From: Thuidium tamariscinum
Taxonomy: Eukaryota; Streptophyta; Bryopsida; Hypnales; Thuidiaceae
Direction of reading: 5' to 3'
NCBI GenBank assembly: GCA_947034885.2
Contig: OX344756.2
Location: forward strand, 10,437,598-10,501,597
DNA length: 64,000 nucleotides
Shown: positions 1 to 12,649 of the stretch, piece after piece
Layout: each line of letters opens with the position of its first letter
Position numbering within the stretch: position 1 is the first letter of the stretch
Notes under the pieces: model-generated
Told to the model about the DNA's origin: nothing
What the model saw: only the letters and a program-made list of their open reading frames with translations
The model's database searches: none
Translations under genes and position numbers: made by a program

Positions 1-147
1 AGGAAAATCATGGCAAGGACAATAAAATCAGAAGTGATGAGAGATTTAATGTAAAAAAATTATCTTATGTGTGGTGAAAGTCGCTCTCTCTTTGGTCTGT
101 TGTTTACTTTCAACTGAATTCTAGGCTGAGCTTGGAAATTTTTTCAA

Positions 148-738
148 CCATTAGAGGATTTTTGAACCCTCAAAGAGGCTTCTAGAATGGTCTCAGTTGA
201 GGACCTTCATTGGATTTAAATGCGTACTTGTCAAGAAAGGTACAATTTTCTTCCCCTATTTCCACCCATTTTTGACATTATGATGTTTACAAAAGTACAT
301 GCCTTTTATTGAACGTTGGGACACTAGATACTTCTTGTCATTTAAATCTTAAGTATATTGAGGGATTATTTTATATGGAAAAGGACAAATTTAGTGCAAC
401 TAAATACTTATGGCTCTTGAGTTTTTAGTGCTATGAATGAACCTTTTTATTTTTAAAAGATCATGGGTACTTCATACTTATGATATTTGCACATTGAAAT
501 GCATCTTATTGGACAATAAGACATTAGGTATTTTTTGTCATTCAAGTCCTTGGTACTATAAGTGAATTCTTTATTTTGACAAATTCATAGGTGCTTGATG
601 AATATTCACACAAGATGAATATTCACACAAGATGGCGACACATATCATGTAGTTAGGCTATCATCTCTAACCTTGAATACATAGCTTTGCGTGTCAAGTC
701 CTAAGAATCTCTTCGAGGGTTCAAAAATCTTCTAATGC
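148..738. repeat. Inverted-repeat element with about 37-bp arms
   Basis: The left arm (148-185) and right arm (701-738) are inverted copies matching at roughly 31 of 37 positions. Both contain the core TTTTTGAACCCTC. The interior of about 515 bp is AT-rich and has no coding sequence that I can see. The arms and size fit a MITE-like non-autonomous DNA element. No clear target duplication was found, so the superfamily is unassigned. Confidence 0.5.
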
Positions 739-1336
739 TTAATATTATTAAAGTGGCTTTGAAAATGAATTCAAAATGAACCAAGATAATGGATTAGGAG
801 GTCAACAAGAACATATACAATTTTGTTGACAAGATGAACCAATTCTAATCATAATCTGAACTAAGAGCAACCATGTAATTCTCAAATTCCAATTCTTAAA
901 TGCGGTTAGTGACTAAACCTTAGCTGATTGATTTTTCCCCAATAGGTGGTTGTCGAGTACCCTCTCATTGTTTTACTTCCACAAATATATGGAAATATCT
1001 GTAATTTTGTCCATCACATATAAAAAATATTTTTAAGTGAATGGTAACAATGCTTCATTGTCATTGTGTTACCATGTGATCTAATCACATTGGGTTGTCT
1101 TCTTTTCGAATTGAAGTGGAGCCTAAAGTGTAATTTAGAAAGAAGTTAGCACATTATGATGAAATTGCACGCAAATAGGCTTTATTGTTTATTGTGGCAT
1201 TCCAAGAAAATTGAGTGGAATAAAAGTTCAATTGCAATCCAAAATCAAATGCAAACTAGAGACCAAAGAGAGAAGACTCTAAGAGTCATACTATAACTCT
1301 AATGAAGTATCATTTGTAGTGATTTTTATGCAAGGT
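739..1336. other. AT-rich gene-free stretch
   Basis: No coding, RNA or repeat signal could be supported here. The DNA is AT-rich with short homopolymer runs. Confidence 0.5.
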
Positions 1337-1927
1337 TTAACCCTTAAAGAACCAAGTGACCATTCAATGTATGCAAGAAATCTTGGGTAGGTTCCTTCAA
1401 AGTCATATTTGGCCAAATGTTTTTGAAATTTGGATACAACATGAAAATATATAATCCCTTCATAAAAATCTAATTTTTTTCCAATCGAGTGCCCAAATCA
1501 AAAGTTATGTTGTCTTGAACTTTTGGGGCAACTCAAGCATCTTGAGGTAGCTTTTGCAAAACTCCTTCATTACTTCTAAAATTTGATAGGTATGTAATTT
1601 TTAAAATATAAGATTAAAATGTCAAAAAAAAGAACCATATCTAGTGTAAAAATCTCACTCTAGAAGGAATTAAAGTTTGTTGGCCCTATTAGGCAAGGTG
1701 TCAAGGTTGTGAAAAAACTTTTTCTTCAAAATTTGGATTTTATAGTCTTTTAATCCATGTAGTCAAATTTTTTGAAAATTTTTCTACACATTCCTATAGT
1801 AGTCTAGTTCAAATTTGTACAATTGAATTTTGAAGGGGAAAAAATTTTCATTTTTTTCTCACTACCGTAGAAAGTAGCACTTTTATAATTTTTGTTCAAA
1901 AAGGTGCCTTGGTCTTTTAGGAGTTAA
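1337..1927. mobile_element. TTAA-bounded MITE, single type (583 bp inside the TTAAs)
   Basis: TTAA (1337-1340) is followed by CCCTTAAAGAACCAAGTGAC. The right end reads GGTGCCTTGGTCTTTTAGGAG and is followed by TTAA (1924-1927). Reverse-complemented, the right end matches the left over about 25 bp with few mismatches. The interior has no open frame of note. TTAA duplication with CCC-starting termini is typical of piggyBac elements; in AT-rich DNA TTAA is common, so the assignment rests on the paired termini. The right TTAA is directly followed by CCTCTAAATGCCCAAGG, which looks like the start of another such terminus. Confidence 0.6.
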
Positions 1928-4105
1928 CCTCTAAATGCCCAAGGCTTGTTTGGAGGTTTTTGAAATTTGCACTAAATTGAACAAAGTGCCAACATTTTGA
2001 TAAGTTGTATCAATTTTTTTTTAATTGTAACCATACAAATTCAAACTCAACATATTAGAGACCACATAGGAAAAGAAAACACAACAATATCACTTATAGA
2101 TTGAAAGATTATAGTGTTTGACCATGAGGGTGTTAAAGTAGCAAAAATGATGTGAAGTCTTTCTATACTCTTTTCACAAGTCAAATCTGAAAAAATTGGT
2201 GACCAAAAAAAATATAAGGGTGAAGAACCAAACATACATAAGTCCAATCAATTTACAGCTTTTCAAAATCTACTCTATAATTTTTATAAATGAATTTTGA
2301 GTGTGATTTTTTCTCCAAGATCTAGTCGGTATTTGAGGCTCGATATGTGAGTATTTGACTAACCTGTAAAAATATTTTACTCATGTTGCCTTCTATAAAG
2401 TTTTTATTGTTATTCTGAGACAAAATTTTTAATGTAATTTTAGCCTAGTAAAATGGGGTTTGGAGAACAAGTCTACTATAAATTATACTACAATTGCCTA
2501 ACTTGTTTCTTGAAGAAATGAACTCAAAATATAAAATAGTGTTCAAGTATTAGGAAAGAAGAAAAAATGATGTTTGCATGATATTTATGACAATAGTGCA
2601 CTAATCTATAGAAGATGAAATTTTAGCCATGTATTGTATTTAAGGTGAATCAATATAAGTTTCCAAACTGATTTTATAAGTATTTGTAAATACTTTTCTA
2701 AATTGAATTCAAAGATGATCTCTATTCATAGTGTATATCCTAATATATTTCTAAAGAATATACTAAAATATATTTTATCACACATCTAAAATTTGTTTAA
2801 AATTCTCTTAATGTGCACAAGCATTTATGTACCATATCTTCTATAGGTCAGAAGTATTGTTACAATGTATATAGGGTGAAGCATTTGTTAGGAAGTATGT
2901 GTCATATATTCTTAATGTAAGATGAGAGAGGTATCAATTTGCAATTAGAAATGTCACAAGTAATAATAGCCTTTGGTCTTTAAGGCCCTTAAGAATTAAT
3001 ATAAATTACAAATATTGCTTATGAGAGTTTTATTATAAAGAGGTATTTATAGTTTTTGACTTATTCATATAGTGTTTAATTGATATGAACAAAATAACCT
3101 TGGGGTTTTCTATTGTACTTCAGCGATATGCAACCAAAAAGTAGCCAACATGTAACTTTCCATGACAATTTAGGAATGGAAAATGTACTTTGATGTACCA
3201 AAAGTTATCAATTTATAAATCATTATTAGCAAAATGCCTTGGTTATAGGTCTCATCCTTTTAGAGATAAATGCTTATTATAGTAGGATACTTTCAAGACA
3301 TATTTTACAAACATTAAAATTTGAATACACACTTCTAAATCAAAGTCCTAGTGAATTCTTTGTATAGTAAAATACAAGTGTTGAATGAGCATTTGACTAT
3401 GTACAAAAAACAAAAATACTTCAATGCAGAAGTTTTCAACCCCAAAAAATTATAGATGTTCATCTCAAAGTTTGTCTTTATATTCACTTCATACAAATTT
3501 GTTGGAATTAGTCCACTTTCAAACTTGTTCTTAAAATGCCAATCCATCATTACGATATCGACATCCAAAATCTAGGCAATGAATAGAGAGGTTTTAATGG
3601 CTATTTTTACACAAATATTTTCATTCATTCAAATCAATGCTTGCCACTTTTTTTTTAAACTTATAATATAATAATATTATGGTAGATAATATATATTTAT
3701 AATTATATAAACAAAAATACACAAAAATTAAAGAAAGGATTTAGGCTCCAAGCAAAGGGATTCCTTTGGAAATATACTAAAAATGATTGAATTTGTCAAT
3801 AAGAGATGGGAAGTCCATCAAATAGTTTGAATTCCAACTTGCTTTTATTAGTCTCATTAAATAATAAAACAAATCACAATCCAAATACCACTCAATGAAG
3901 CATCATTTTTTACAAGATGGAGCATTATTCTTTATTTAATTGGAATTCAAACTACACATTTCTATGTTGGCTCAAAAATTTCTCAATAAATGTCTGAATA
4001 TTCTTGTAAAGAAACTAGAATGAAACAAATCAAGTTGGGGGTATTGCTCTCATATAATTCATTTTAATCATGTATAAGCTACTTTGTAGAATAGTTGGAA
4101 TCTGG
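1928..4105. other. AT-rich gene-free stretch starting with an orphan TTAA-type terminus
   Basis: The first bases (CCTCTAAATGCCC after the TTAA at 1924-1927) resemble the start of another TTAA element, but no matching right end was found. The rest is AT-rich. Short ORFs around 2047-2247 and 3335-3568 (minus) have no recognisable domain and look random. Confidence 0.4.
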
Positions 4106-4962
4106 CCCCTAAAGTCCTAAATTATGTTTTTTAGCAATGTAGAGATTTCAAGAAGCTCAATACAAATGGAGTTTTTATTTATTTTCCTTAAAGATTTTCA
4201 TACAATAGTTTTCCAACAAGTTTCTTTAAAGACCAACAATTTTCATAACATTTAACAACATGGTTAAGACATTATAGTATGATATGTAGTTTTTATTTCT
4301 TAGCAAATAGCCTAGGCAACTGAAAAAACCTTTTTTTAAATAATTATTTTCTTAAATAAAAATTTGAGAATTGGTTTATTAAATTTATATGTATATAGAA
4401 AGCTTTGAATCATTATATTTTGATGAATGAGATGAAATTTATGACTAGTTCTAGTTTGGGGTAGTTCACGGGTAATTATAGAATCTCTACTCTACAAAAA
4501 AGTTTGAATTTTTTTATTTAATTCAAATTTTAATATGTTTTAGAAATAGTTGAAAATTTTTTATTAAAATATCACAAACATTGGGATTTTCATTTTTCAT
4601 TTCCATAAATAAGTTTCTCACAATTTAGTATTTTGAACCAACTTGCATTGAAGAATGAATTCAAAGAGTAACCACCATTTGAATATTTTTTCATACAAAT
4701 GTAACCTTGTGAAGTGTAGCTACCCAAGTTTTCAAAGGAATAAAAAAAGGATTTTTGTCAATTCAAATGCTAATATCTTGCAATCCAAACAATGAAAATT
4801 TATGAAGTTTTTTCTACATCTTTTCAAACCACCTTACTACAAGTTCTTAGAGTTACATATGTCAAAAAATGTTTTTTTTCTAGAACTTTGAACTTGTACT
4901 AGAAATTGTAGTTTTGGAGCTTTCTTTGGTGAAAGTATAATAAAAAAACTTGAGAGGCTTAG
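4106..4962. mobile_element. Diverged copy of the 0.9-kb TTAA element
   Basis: This stretch aligns along most of its length with 59761-60687. Shared landmarks in the same order are CCCCTAAAGTCC at the left, a segment containing AAAGCTTTGAATCATT, one containing CATACAAATGTAACCTT, one with CTAATATCTTGCAATC, and a GGTGAAA stretch near the right end. The left flank is CTGG rather than TTAA and the right terminus is worn, so it is an older copy than the pair near 60 kb. No transposase is encoded. Confidence 0.6.
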
Positions 4963-5814
4963 CTAATTAAATTTTACATTAAAATCATTAGCAAAGAATT
5001 TGGGCCTCTAGAATTGCTCCACTTTTGCATTAGCAACTAAATTGAGGTGTTGAATTTCTTTTTGAATTGTAAAACAATGAAATAAAGTGAAATTTTTTTT
5101 TCATTTTTCATTTTTTTAGTATTTCAATGTGACCAATGTTCATCTACATAGGAACAAGATTTTTAAAAATAATTTTAAATTATAATATAATATTTTTCTA
5201 TATTTTTAAATTTTGGCCAACATTGTTCACTACTGAATTCAATTTCTCATAGAAAAGATGTCCTCTAGAGACTCTATCAGTCTCCTAATACCTTAGATGA
5301 ACAAAATACTTTCAAGTAAACATTAAGAAATTAAATAGCCCTAGTTGCCTTAGTATTGTTACAGGATAGTTTGAATGGAGGTATAATATAAGATTGAAAG
5401 TTGATATTGTTTTTCCATTAAACTATATTATTACAACAGTGAAGTTACTGACACATAAGAGGTTTTTTCAAGGGTGACAAGAGACTGTTTCAGCCTTATT
5501 TCCCAATCTATATACTAGCCATTGTTGGTCAAATTAAAAATTAAAAAATTAAAATTTTTAAAATAAATACAAATAAAAATAAAATAACAAACTTTAAAAA
5601 CATTGAAAAAATATTTTTAATTTTTAATAAAATATTATTATTTAATGTGGCAATCTCTGTACCACATCAGATCACCTGCTGGGACAATTTTTAGCGAGTT
5701 TTCATAGTCCAAGAACTCGTAGTCTCCCAACAAGGCCAGAAAACCTCTTATGATTACTGGCAATTCTTAGTGCATAGTGACAATGGATAGTATGCATATA
5801 GTTACTACCTTTGT
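4963..5814. other. Gene-free; weak similarity to other intergenic blocks
   Basis: AT-rich sequence without genes. The part around 5630-5760, with paired ATGTGG and CCACATCA motifs, weakly resembles 41330-41425 and 36380-36450 and may be a fragment of a dispersed repeat. The surrounding A/T-rich runs make the limits uncertain. Confidence 0.3.
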
Positions 5815-6375
5815 AGGGTACATAGTTGCAAACTGTACATCCGAAAGAGGCAATAACTGCACTCACAAAAAAATTTAAATTTTAAAATTTTTCACCTTAA
5901 TCCCATGTCCCCTCTCTTCCCTTCCTTCTTTAAAATATTTTTAAATTTTTAAATTTTAATCTTTTCATAACCCTCCCTCCATCCCTCTTATAATTTCTAA
6001 AGACAAGTGCAACTGACAAACAATATGGGACAATCATCTCATATTCCATATCCCATATCTCATATTTGTATTCGTACTTCAATAATATATCGTATCTATA
6101 TCTATATCCATATCAAAATCCGTATCCATATTCATAAAAAATACTATATCTATATTCAGTATTCATTTTTATATTCGTATTCAACTATATTAGATGGCTC
6201 AAATTAAATCTCACAAGATCAACGACTTGTGATTTTTTGTGAAATCAAAGGTGATAAGCAAGGTAAGCATTGTTTTTCAAAAACAATCAATGGCCTTTAA
6301 ATTTTTTGAGAGGGGGGGCAACTAATACAAACTAGAGGTGACAACCACTACACCCTAGATAGTGAGACTTCTATC
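5815..6375 (+). repeat. Dispersed repeat with CATATC-type simple-sequence core, copy 1
   Basis: The order of parts is: a segment containing GAGGCAATAACTGCAC, a pyrimidine-rich CCCTCC stretch, CAATATGGGACAA, about 130 bp of degenerate TATCCATATTCGTAT-type hexamers, GGCTCAAATTAAATCTCAC, AACAATCAATGGCC, then a G-run and GGCAACTAATA. The same order recurs at 6415-6890, 39690-40240 and, inverted, at 51110-51680. The Tyr-rich ORFs across it are products of the simple repeat and not genes. Confidence 0.6.
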
Positions 6376-6414
6376 ATCATGCACTTAGAATTTTAATTAA
6401 TTATTTAAAAAATT

Positions 6415-6890
6415 TAAACTCCCCCCAGAGGCCCGGACCCCTCTAGGTTTAAATAAATTTTTATTAATTAAAATTAATTTCTTACCCTTCCACCCTATTT
6501 GTAATTTTTTGAACCAAGTTAATTTGACAATCCATATGGAACAATCAAAATTTTGTAATCCATATTCGTATTCATATTTGTATCCGTATCCGCTTCCATA
6601 TCCATATTTGTACACATATTTTCAAATCAAATATTTGTATCCATATTTTGATATTGTACTTGCATTTTGTATTCCTATAATATTTGTATCCATATTCATA
6701 TTCTGAATTCATATTTGGACGGTTCATATTAAACCTCACAAAGATCAATGGCTTATAATTTTTTGAGAAATCGACAACATTTTTTAGAAAAAAAATCAAC
6801 AACCCAAATTTTTTGAGGGAAGGAGGGGCAACTAATGGCAAACCAAGATGTGTGCCCCCACTTTTGAGGCCATAGTGAGGCAATATCACA
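6415..6890 (+). repeat. CATATC-core dispersed repeat, copy 2
   Basis: This is a shorter copy placed in tandem just after copy 1. It has a C-rich stretch at the start, then CAATCCATATGGAACAATC, the hexamer core, GGTTCATATTAAACCTCAC and GGGGCAACTAATGG at the right side. It lacks the left part seen in copy 1. Confidence 0.6.
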
Positions 6891-7548
6891 ACAATATACT
6901 TGCACTAATATTGTATTGAGATAGCAACTTTGGCTTAAATTAAATAAAAAAATAATGCCAAAAAATCATTCTATTTTTTAAATAAGACAATCAAATCTAC
7001 AAATAATTATATAGGTGGTTTACAAAAAATTCATTAAAAATCCATTGAGTTAAATACCAATTTGTCATTTGACCAACTACAATGAAGATGAATCTTGATG
7101 TCAAAATGAAGGTGTTACTTCATTTACATTTGGTCAAGATGAAGGGCGGCGAGAGGATTTTTTCTAATAAAATTTATTGTCCATTAAGAATCTTCAAAGA
7201 GTATGGGATAATTTGAAGATGGGAACTTAAATACTCATTGTCAAAATTTAGGCATTGCAATCATAATGTAATTTCAAACCTCATTTTGGCACAATAAAGT
7301 AATTTTTGCTGGAAAACTTTGAACTAAAAAAAGTTGGAAAATCAAAATAAATTTCATCTTCAAAAAATCACTTTTTGTGATTTTGAGACTTCAACAAAAA
7401 GTTATGGATAAAATCGTGAGAGGATATCTAGAAAAGTCAAAAGAACTATCCCTTCCAACTTCTTTATGAATTTTTTCTGTAATTTTTTATTAGAGGCTCA
7501 AAATCTAAAATAGATTTTTGAAAATGGAGGTTAGCTTGATTTTCAATA
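6891..7548. other. AT-rich gene-free stretch
   Basis: Nothing could be supported here: no domain-bearing ORF and no clear inverted or tandem repeat. Confidence 0.4.
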
Positions 7549-7778
7549 TTAATCCTTAAATTTCTAGGAGGGCATTTTGTGTTCGATGAATGATAGAGAA
7601 TAATTTTGTATAGGAAAGAAGTACAACTATTCTATTTTTGGAATTTTGTATGAAATGAAGAGATCTTCTACAATACTTTGACTTTCAATGAGTGCTTTTG
7701 GATTTTTTAACTAATGATTCTCAAGGTACCAAAATGGATGATTTCCGTGGTTACAAGTCCATCCTTTTTAAGGATTAA
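7549..7778 (+). mobile_element. 0.22-kb TTAA MITE (small family), copy 1
   Basis: TTAA (7549-7552), then TCCTTAAATTTC; the right end AAGGA is followed by TTAA (7775-7778). The 222-bp body aligns with 41431-41656 in the same orientation, with 41661-41882 in inverted orientation, and loosely with 38870-39090. Shared inner motifs include TTGTAGAAGATCT (on the complement), AATGGATGAT-like and TCCGTGGTTAC-like stretches. It has no coding capacity. Confidence 0.6.
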
Positions 7779-7947
7779 TTCAATTAAATTTTTTTGAAAA
7801 ATTACTCTATGAAGCTAATATAAGGTATTCAATTCTACTTTAAGCACAATTTGTACTTTTGAATTGAGAAGAAGCTTTTGAACTCTTACTAATCCTAATT
7901 TTTTCCATATTCTACATAGGGTTGTTTCCCTTCATTCTACTTTAGGG

Positions 7948-8664
7948 TCATTGCAAGAAACACTAATTGGTTTTTGTACGCTTTGGCCATAGTACTCATG
8001 ATTTTTGAGGAGTAATTTAAAAATAGAATTTTTTTTTTAAAAATGTGTTTAATGTTTATTTATATAAGAAGAAGATACCTCAAGAAGGAAAAGTGCAGAA
8101 AAGTTCTCTAACTAAGTGAACTAGAAAAGTGCAAAATCTCATGAAATTAGGCACTTTGACATTTGAATTTCTAAAAAAAAGAATCAAAATTTTAAAAAAA
8201 CTATAATTTTTTTATCTGTGAATAGTTGATGATGACAAGATTTTTTTTTAATGATCTAAAAACCATCTTTAATGTTCAAAAATTGTGTGCAATGATAGTA
8301 CTCTTTGTACTCATGTAGTGAACATAAAATAGTAAAATTTCAAATTTCCTTTGGTAGATACGTGATTCTCTACTATGCAAATAGACTGTTCAAATTTGAG
8401 CTCTAGATCATCAAATTTGGGGACTCCTAATGTAGTTAAACCCCTAAATTGCCAATTGTGACATTTTAGCTAAATTAATATTAAAATATAAATTTATTTG
8501 TTTTTTAATGTAAAAAATAAGGGATTTGATTAACATCAAGTTAGGTATTTCCAATAAAAATTTCAAAATTATGAGATTTATGCTTCGAAAGTTATAGCAA
8601 GAAACAACAATGTAACTTCAATCATGACATGAATTAGGACTAGTGTTTCTTGTAATGACCCTCT
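7948..8664. mobile_element. GGGTCATTGCAAGAAACAC-ended TIR element, copy 1
   Basis: The left end GGGTCATTGCAAGAAACACT and the right end AGTGTTTCTTGTAATGACCC are inverted copies over about 22 bp. Both flanks carry TCTACT directly outside or next to the GGG/CCC, which may be part of an 8-9-bp target duplication as in hAT or Mutator elements. The interior is AT-rich and non-coding. A second copy with the same termini lies at 10117-10868. Confidence 0.55.
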
Positions 8665-8670
8665 ACTCAT

Positions 8671-10115
8671 ATAAATACCTTGTCTTCTCATTTTTTTATA
8701 CACATCAAGTGGTTTTTGAAGATGTATACGAAATTTGTGCATAAAATGAGTAACCATATAAGAATAACAATTTACATTAAATGATTAGTGAAAATTTGTA
8801 AACTTTCAAGCGTAACTAGGATGAAAATATTGTAGATTAGCTACCAAAAATATTTTATTTATCTAACATAAATGCTAAATTTTTGAAAATTATATTTTAA
8901 AGTGTCAAATCTTACTTTTGGACTTTAATCAAATATTTGCAACAAAGTGCCAACTATGTACTATCCAAACTTACTATCCCAAATACAATATACCATATCC
9001 CCACTGAAACTATACTACAACAATATTAAGGCTATAGAAGAGGGTTCAACCCTTGTTGTAGGCACTAAGTATTCAATGGATGACTTCACTTAAGATTGTT
9101 AAATGGAAAAAATTGTTTTTTCATCCATTTTTTTAGTTGAAAGTACTTGAGTATATCTTCAATAAATAGTATAGCAAAATCCTTCAATATAGTGTTACTT
9201 TTCTTGTGAAGAAGATGCTTAATCCATGGATCACCCTCGAAGTATATTCTAGCCATTTCTTACTACTTATTCTTGATGTGAATCTTAACTATAAAAAGAT
9301 CTTTCTTGAATTTAAGTCCAACTAATGAAATGAAGTTTATAAAGTCAAGTTTCTACTTCAATTGAAATTTTTGAAAAATCATTCATTTTCAATATTTTAT
9401 AACAATATGAACTTTAGATTTGTAACCATGGTTTGTTGATTGCCTAATTTTAGAATGACATGATAATTTTGTTTTATATCATAACGTTCTAAAATAAAAT
9501 TTACATTTATGGTGAAATTTTCAGCTTTCCTAAATATATTTTGTATTTGATATGAATGTTTTTAATATTTTACTTATGAAACTTGTAATAATTTCAAATT
9601 TCCCCCCAAAAAAACTTCAATATTTCATGATTTGTAGAAGGCAAGTGACTTGAGTTCATTTCTAAAATATAAGTAAAATTTTTCTTCATTCATATTATGG
9701 GACTTTGTCTCATTCGATAATGATTTTCTTGTTAGCCTTAATTTTTAATTACAAAATGATCTTCTTATTGCAATTTTGATCTTGCAAATTAGTCACATTC
9801 AACTTTCAATTGCTATACAAGACCAACAAAACAACTTTCAATAATACTTTCCCCTTCATAAATGCAATTATCAATAAAAAAAACAAATGAAATTCAAAGG
9901 GTGGCAATCGCTATTGTTCATCCTTATTATTTGCATCTCTTTGAATATTGCCCAATTGAAAGAGATGAAGCTATGGGAGGCAAAACAAAGGTGCAAACAT
10001 GGTCTTTGGCCCTACTAAACGCCCATAAATTGACAACCTTCTACTCAACAATTAAATGTCTAGTATTACTCTTTGAAAATACCAAAAAAATTCCACTTTC
10101 AAATACTTGAAAATT
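8671..10115. other. AT-rich gene-free stretch
   Basis: No gene or repeat could be supported. The ORF at 9862-10110 (plus) has no recognisable domain and is probably chance. Confidence 0.4.
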
Positions 10116-10116
10116 G

Positions 10117-10868
10117 TAGTTGGGTGATTGCAAGAAACACTTGTTTTTTTGGTCCCCTTGACCTCCAATAGGTAGTTTTTGCTCATACCTTTTGCATCTT
10201 TTGTCGTTTTGACTTGAAATTTAGAACAAAGGTACATGCAAAAGTTTTAGATGTTGAATAGTTTTTTCAAATTTTTTCAAATTATTTTACTATTTTTAAA
10301 TTGCCCCTAGTTGGATGTCTACCTTGGCCATTTTGGGGGGGTTTAGTCTTGTTTTTTACCCTAAAATCCAAATTTGAAGCCACAAATTAGACAAGTTGGA
10401 GGTCTACTAACATTACAAATATTGACAATGAGTTTTTATGAAAATAGCAACATGTTTGTTGCGCACATAGGGTCAAAGTAACCTTCCTTTGCACAAAGGC
10501 TATGAAGAGGGAAAAAATTTCCTAGAGGAATTCTTTATTGCAATGTGAGCACAATCTTGTCTAAAAAAAATACATTTTCTTTAAAAAAAAATTCAATTTT
10601 TTTGAATTACTAAAAATGAAATGGTCCACAAACCCCTTTCTTGTTATTTTCTACTACCAGTGGCCTCTATAGTACTTTGTAGCAATCTATAGTACCACAT
10701 AGTACTACATTGACAATTGAGATCCATAGGCACCTTCAATCAACGGTTTAGATTTGCAAGTGCCGTGCTATCATTTGGTACTTCTAGTATCAAGTAATAG
10801 TGCCTGTCTAGTGGCCAAAAACTGCGTTTTTGAGACAAAAATGCAAAGTGTTTCTTGTAATCACCTAC
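10117..10868. mobile_element. GGGTGATTGCAAGAAACAC-ended TIR element, copy 2
   Basis: The left terminus GGGTGATTGCAAGAAACACT is mirrored by AGTGTTTCTTGTAATCACC at the right. Length and termini match the element at 7948-8664, so the two define one family of about 0.72-0.75 kb. It is non-coding. Target duplication is unclear. Confidence 0.55.
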
Positions 10869-11162
10869 TTTGAAATGGACTAATATTCAATTTCAAGGAT
10901 ACTAAGGTAACTACACCTAATTTCAACCCCATGTCTAAAATTGACCCCTACAAATTCTTGTCTAAAATGTGCTCCCACTACTCATGAGAATATAGAGTTA
11001 ATTTTAGAAACATCTATCCATAGTTTATTCATACTATGTCCAACAAAAATTGCATTCTAAGAGAATCTACAATCCCCTTTTGATTACCCCACAAAAAAAT
11101 TTCAATATAATAATGAGAATCATCCAAAATTGCATATTTGGTTGACTTTAGGTTTAGTTACC

Positions 11163-12322
11163 TTAACCTTCGAATGCCAAGAGGATCATTGTGGGAATAA
11201 GCAGTCTATAAACAATGCAAATTCATCATAGCATATGTACATGGTTAGTGCCTATAATAGCATAGAGACAAAGTGACAACTTCAAAAAAATGATTCCCAC
11301 TTGCTATAAAAGTCAATGATGCATGTTGTCTTTGAAGAAATTGTGAAGAAGACAACATGAAACTTAACACCGTTTTAACCCTTCACTACCTATAGTTAGA
11401 TGCACAACGTCAAAGTGTTTATCAAGAAGCACGTACAAAACACTCGGGGGCAAAAGATAGTAATGAAATGTGACAAAATAAACGGCACATATGGAAAGGA
11501 CCCTTGTTGCAGGAGTCAGAGTGTCTTTTTATCTGAAATCGGTCAATCAAATTTTGTGGCACTGGGGTGCAATTGGATGTGAAAGATAAGAGAATGATGT
11601 TTCTTTTCTTCTGAAAGTGTGGAGTAGTTTGGAAGCTCTAGAAAGTGGTGTACTTAATCAAATAAAACAAAAATTGGTATATATCAAGGCCAACACTAGG
11701 TGAATCACTTCGTCAAATTAGAAAAGAAAATATGCATCAATGCAACTATGAAGCAACTTATAGAACAACAAGGAACGCCTCGAGCCATTGTGATAATTGA
11801 CTTTAGCACACTCCTTTGACCAACCGTGTGGGTAGTAGTAGAAGTGACTTGTGGTTACAAATTGTCGACAAGGACAAAGTGCCACTACAAGAGAATAGGG
11901 TCTTTTAAGTAATGTCCTAGACATCGTGTCTTTTAAGTAATGTCTTTTAATGCATCTTTTAAGTAAAATTTTATTGAAAAGATTGATCAAAGCGAATCAT
12001 CAATCAAAAGATAGCAAGTGTGGAGGTGGAGCACTCCAATACGTATTGTGGTAACATCCAAACCTAATGATTGGAGATCGGCAAATAGCAGTCACTTTTG
12101 GGAAACCACCATGTCCAATTTTAGACTTCTTTTGCTTCAATCTTCCACAAATCACAAATGGTACAAGCAAAAACCCTCACTAATGGCATTGCTTGATTCG
12201 AGACAAAACCCTAAACTGTAGTGGTACTTTTGTGCTACAATTTTGTGACTATGTAGAGTGAGTGATGTATTTGACAAAATAGTTGTCAATACTTTTAGTT
12301 CTCTCAGGCAATGAGGGGTTAA
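11163..12322. mobile_element. Possible TTAA-bounded element (about 1.15 kb)
   Basis: TTAA at 11163-11166 is followed by CCTTCGAATGCC. The right end is GGCAATGAGGGG followed by TTAA (12319-12322). The termini match only over about 12 bp with mismatches, and no second copy was seen, so this may be a chance pairing of two unrelated termini. Short ORFs inside have no recognisable domain. Confidence 0.3.
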
Positions 12323-12493
12323 AATTTTTACAACCATCTTCTAATAATTTATTGAGCCTAGAAATAATAATGCTTTGAATGCAACTATTTTTTGTCTCAA
12401 GGAAACCAACACAACTACACCTTCACTTTTGTCAAAAAATTGAATAAATAAAGATTTTCTCACATTTAGGAGATGGTTCTTTAAACACAAATT

Positions 12494-12649
12494 GTCCACA
12501 TCAACATTCAAGTGCACCAAACTTGACTTTGACATAAAATTAGTTTTTAACCCTCGAATGCCCAACCAATGGTCACATCAACATTCAAGTGCACCAAACT
12601 TGACTTTGACATAAAACTAAATTTTAACCCTCAAATGCTCAACCAATGT
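12494..12649 (+). repeat. Two-copy tandem duplication, 78-bp unit
   Basis: 12494-12571 and 12572-12649 are near-identical direct repeats containing ACATCAACATTCAAGTGCAC and ending with TTAACCCTC(G/A)AATGC. The unit therefore carries a TTAA-type terminus like that at 11163. Confidence 0.75.

Noticed and set aside
6397-6889. Tyr/Gly/Pro-rich ORFs on both strands
   Set aside because: They are translations of the CATATC-type hexamer core and change with every base of drift; no gene.
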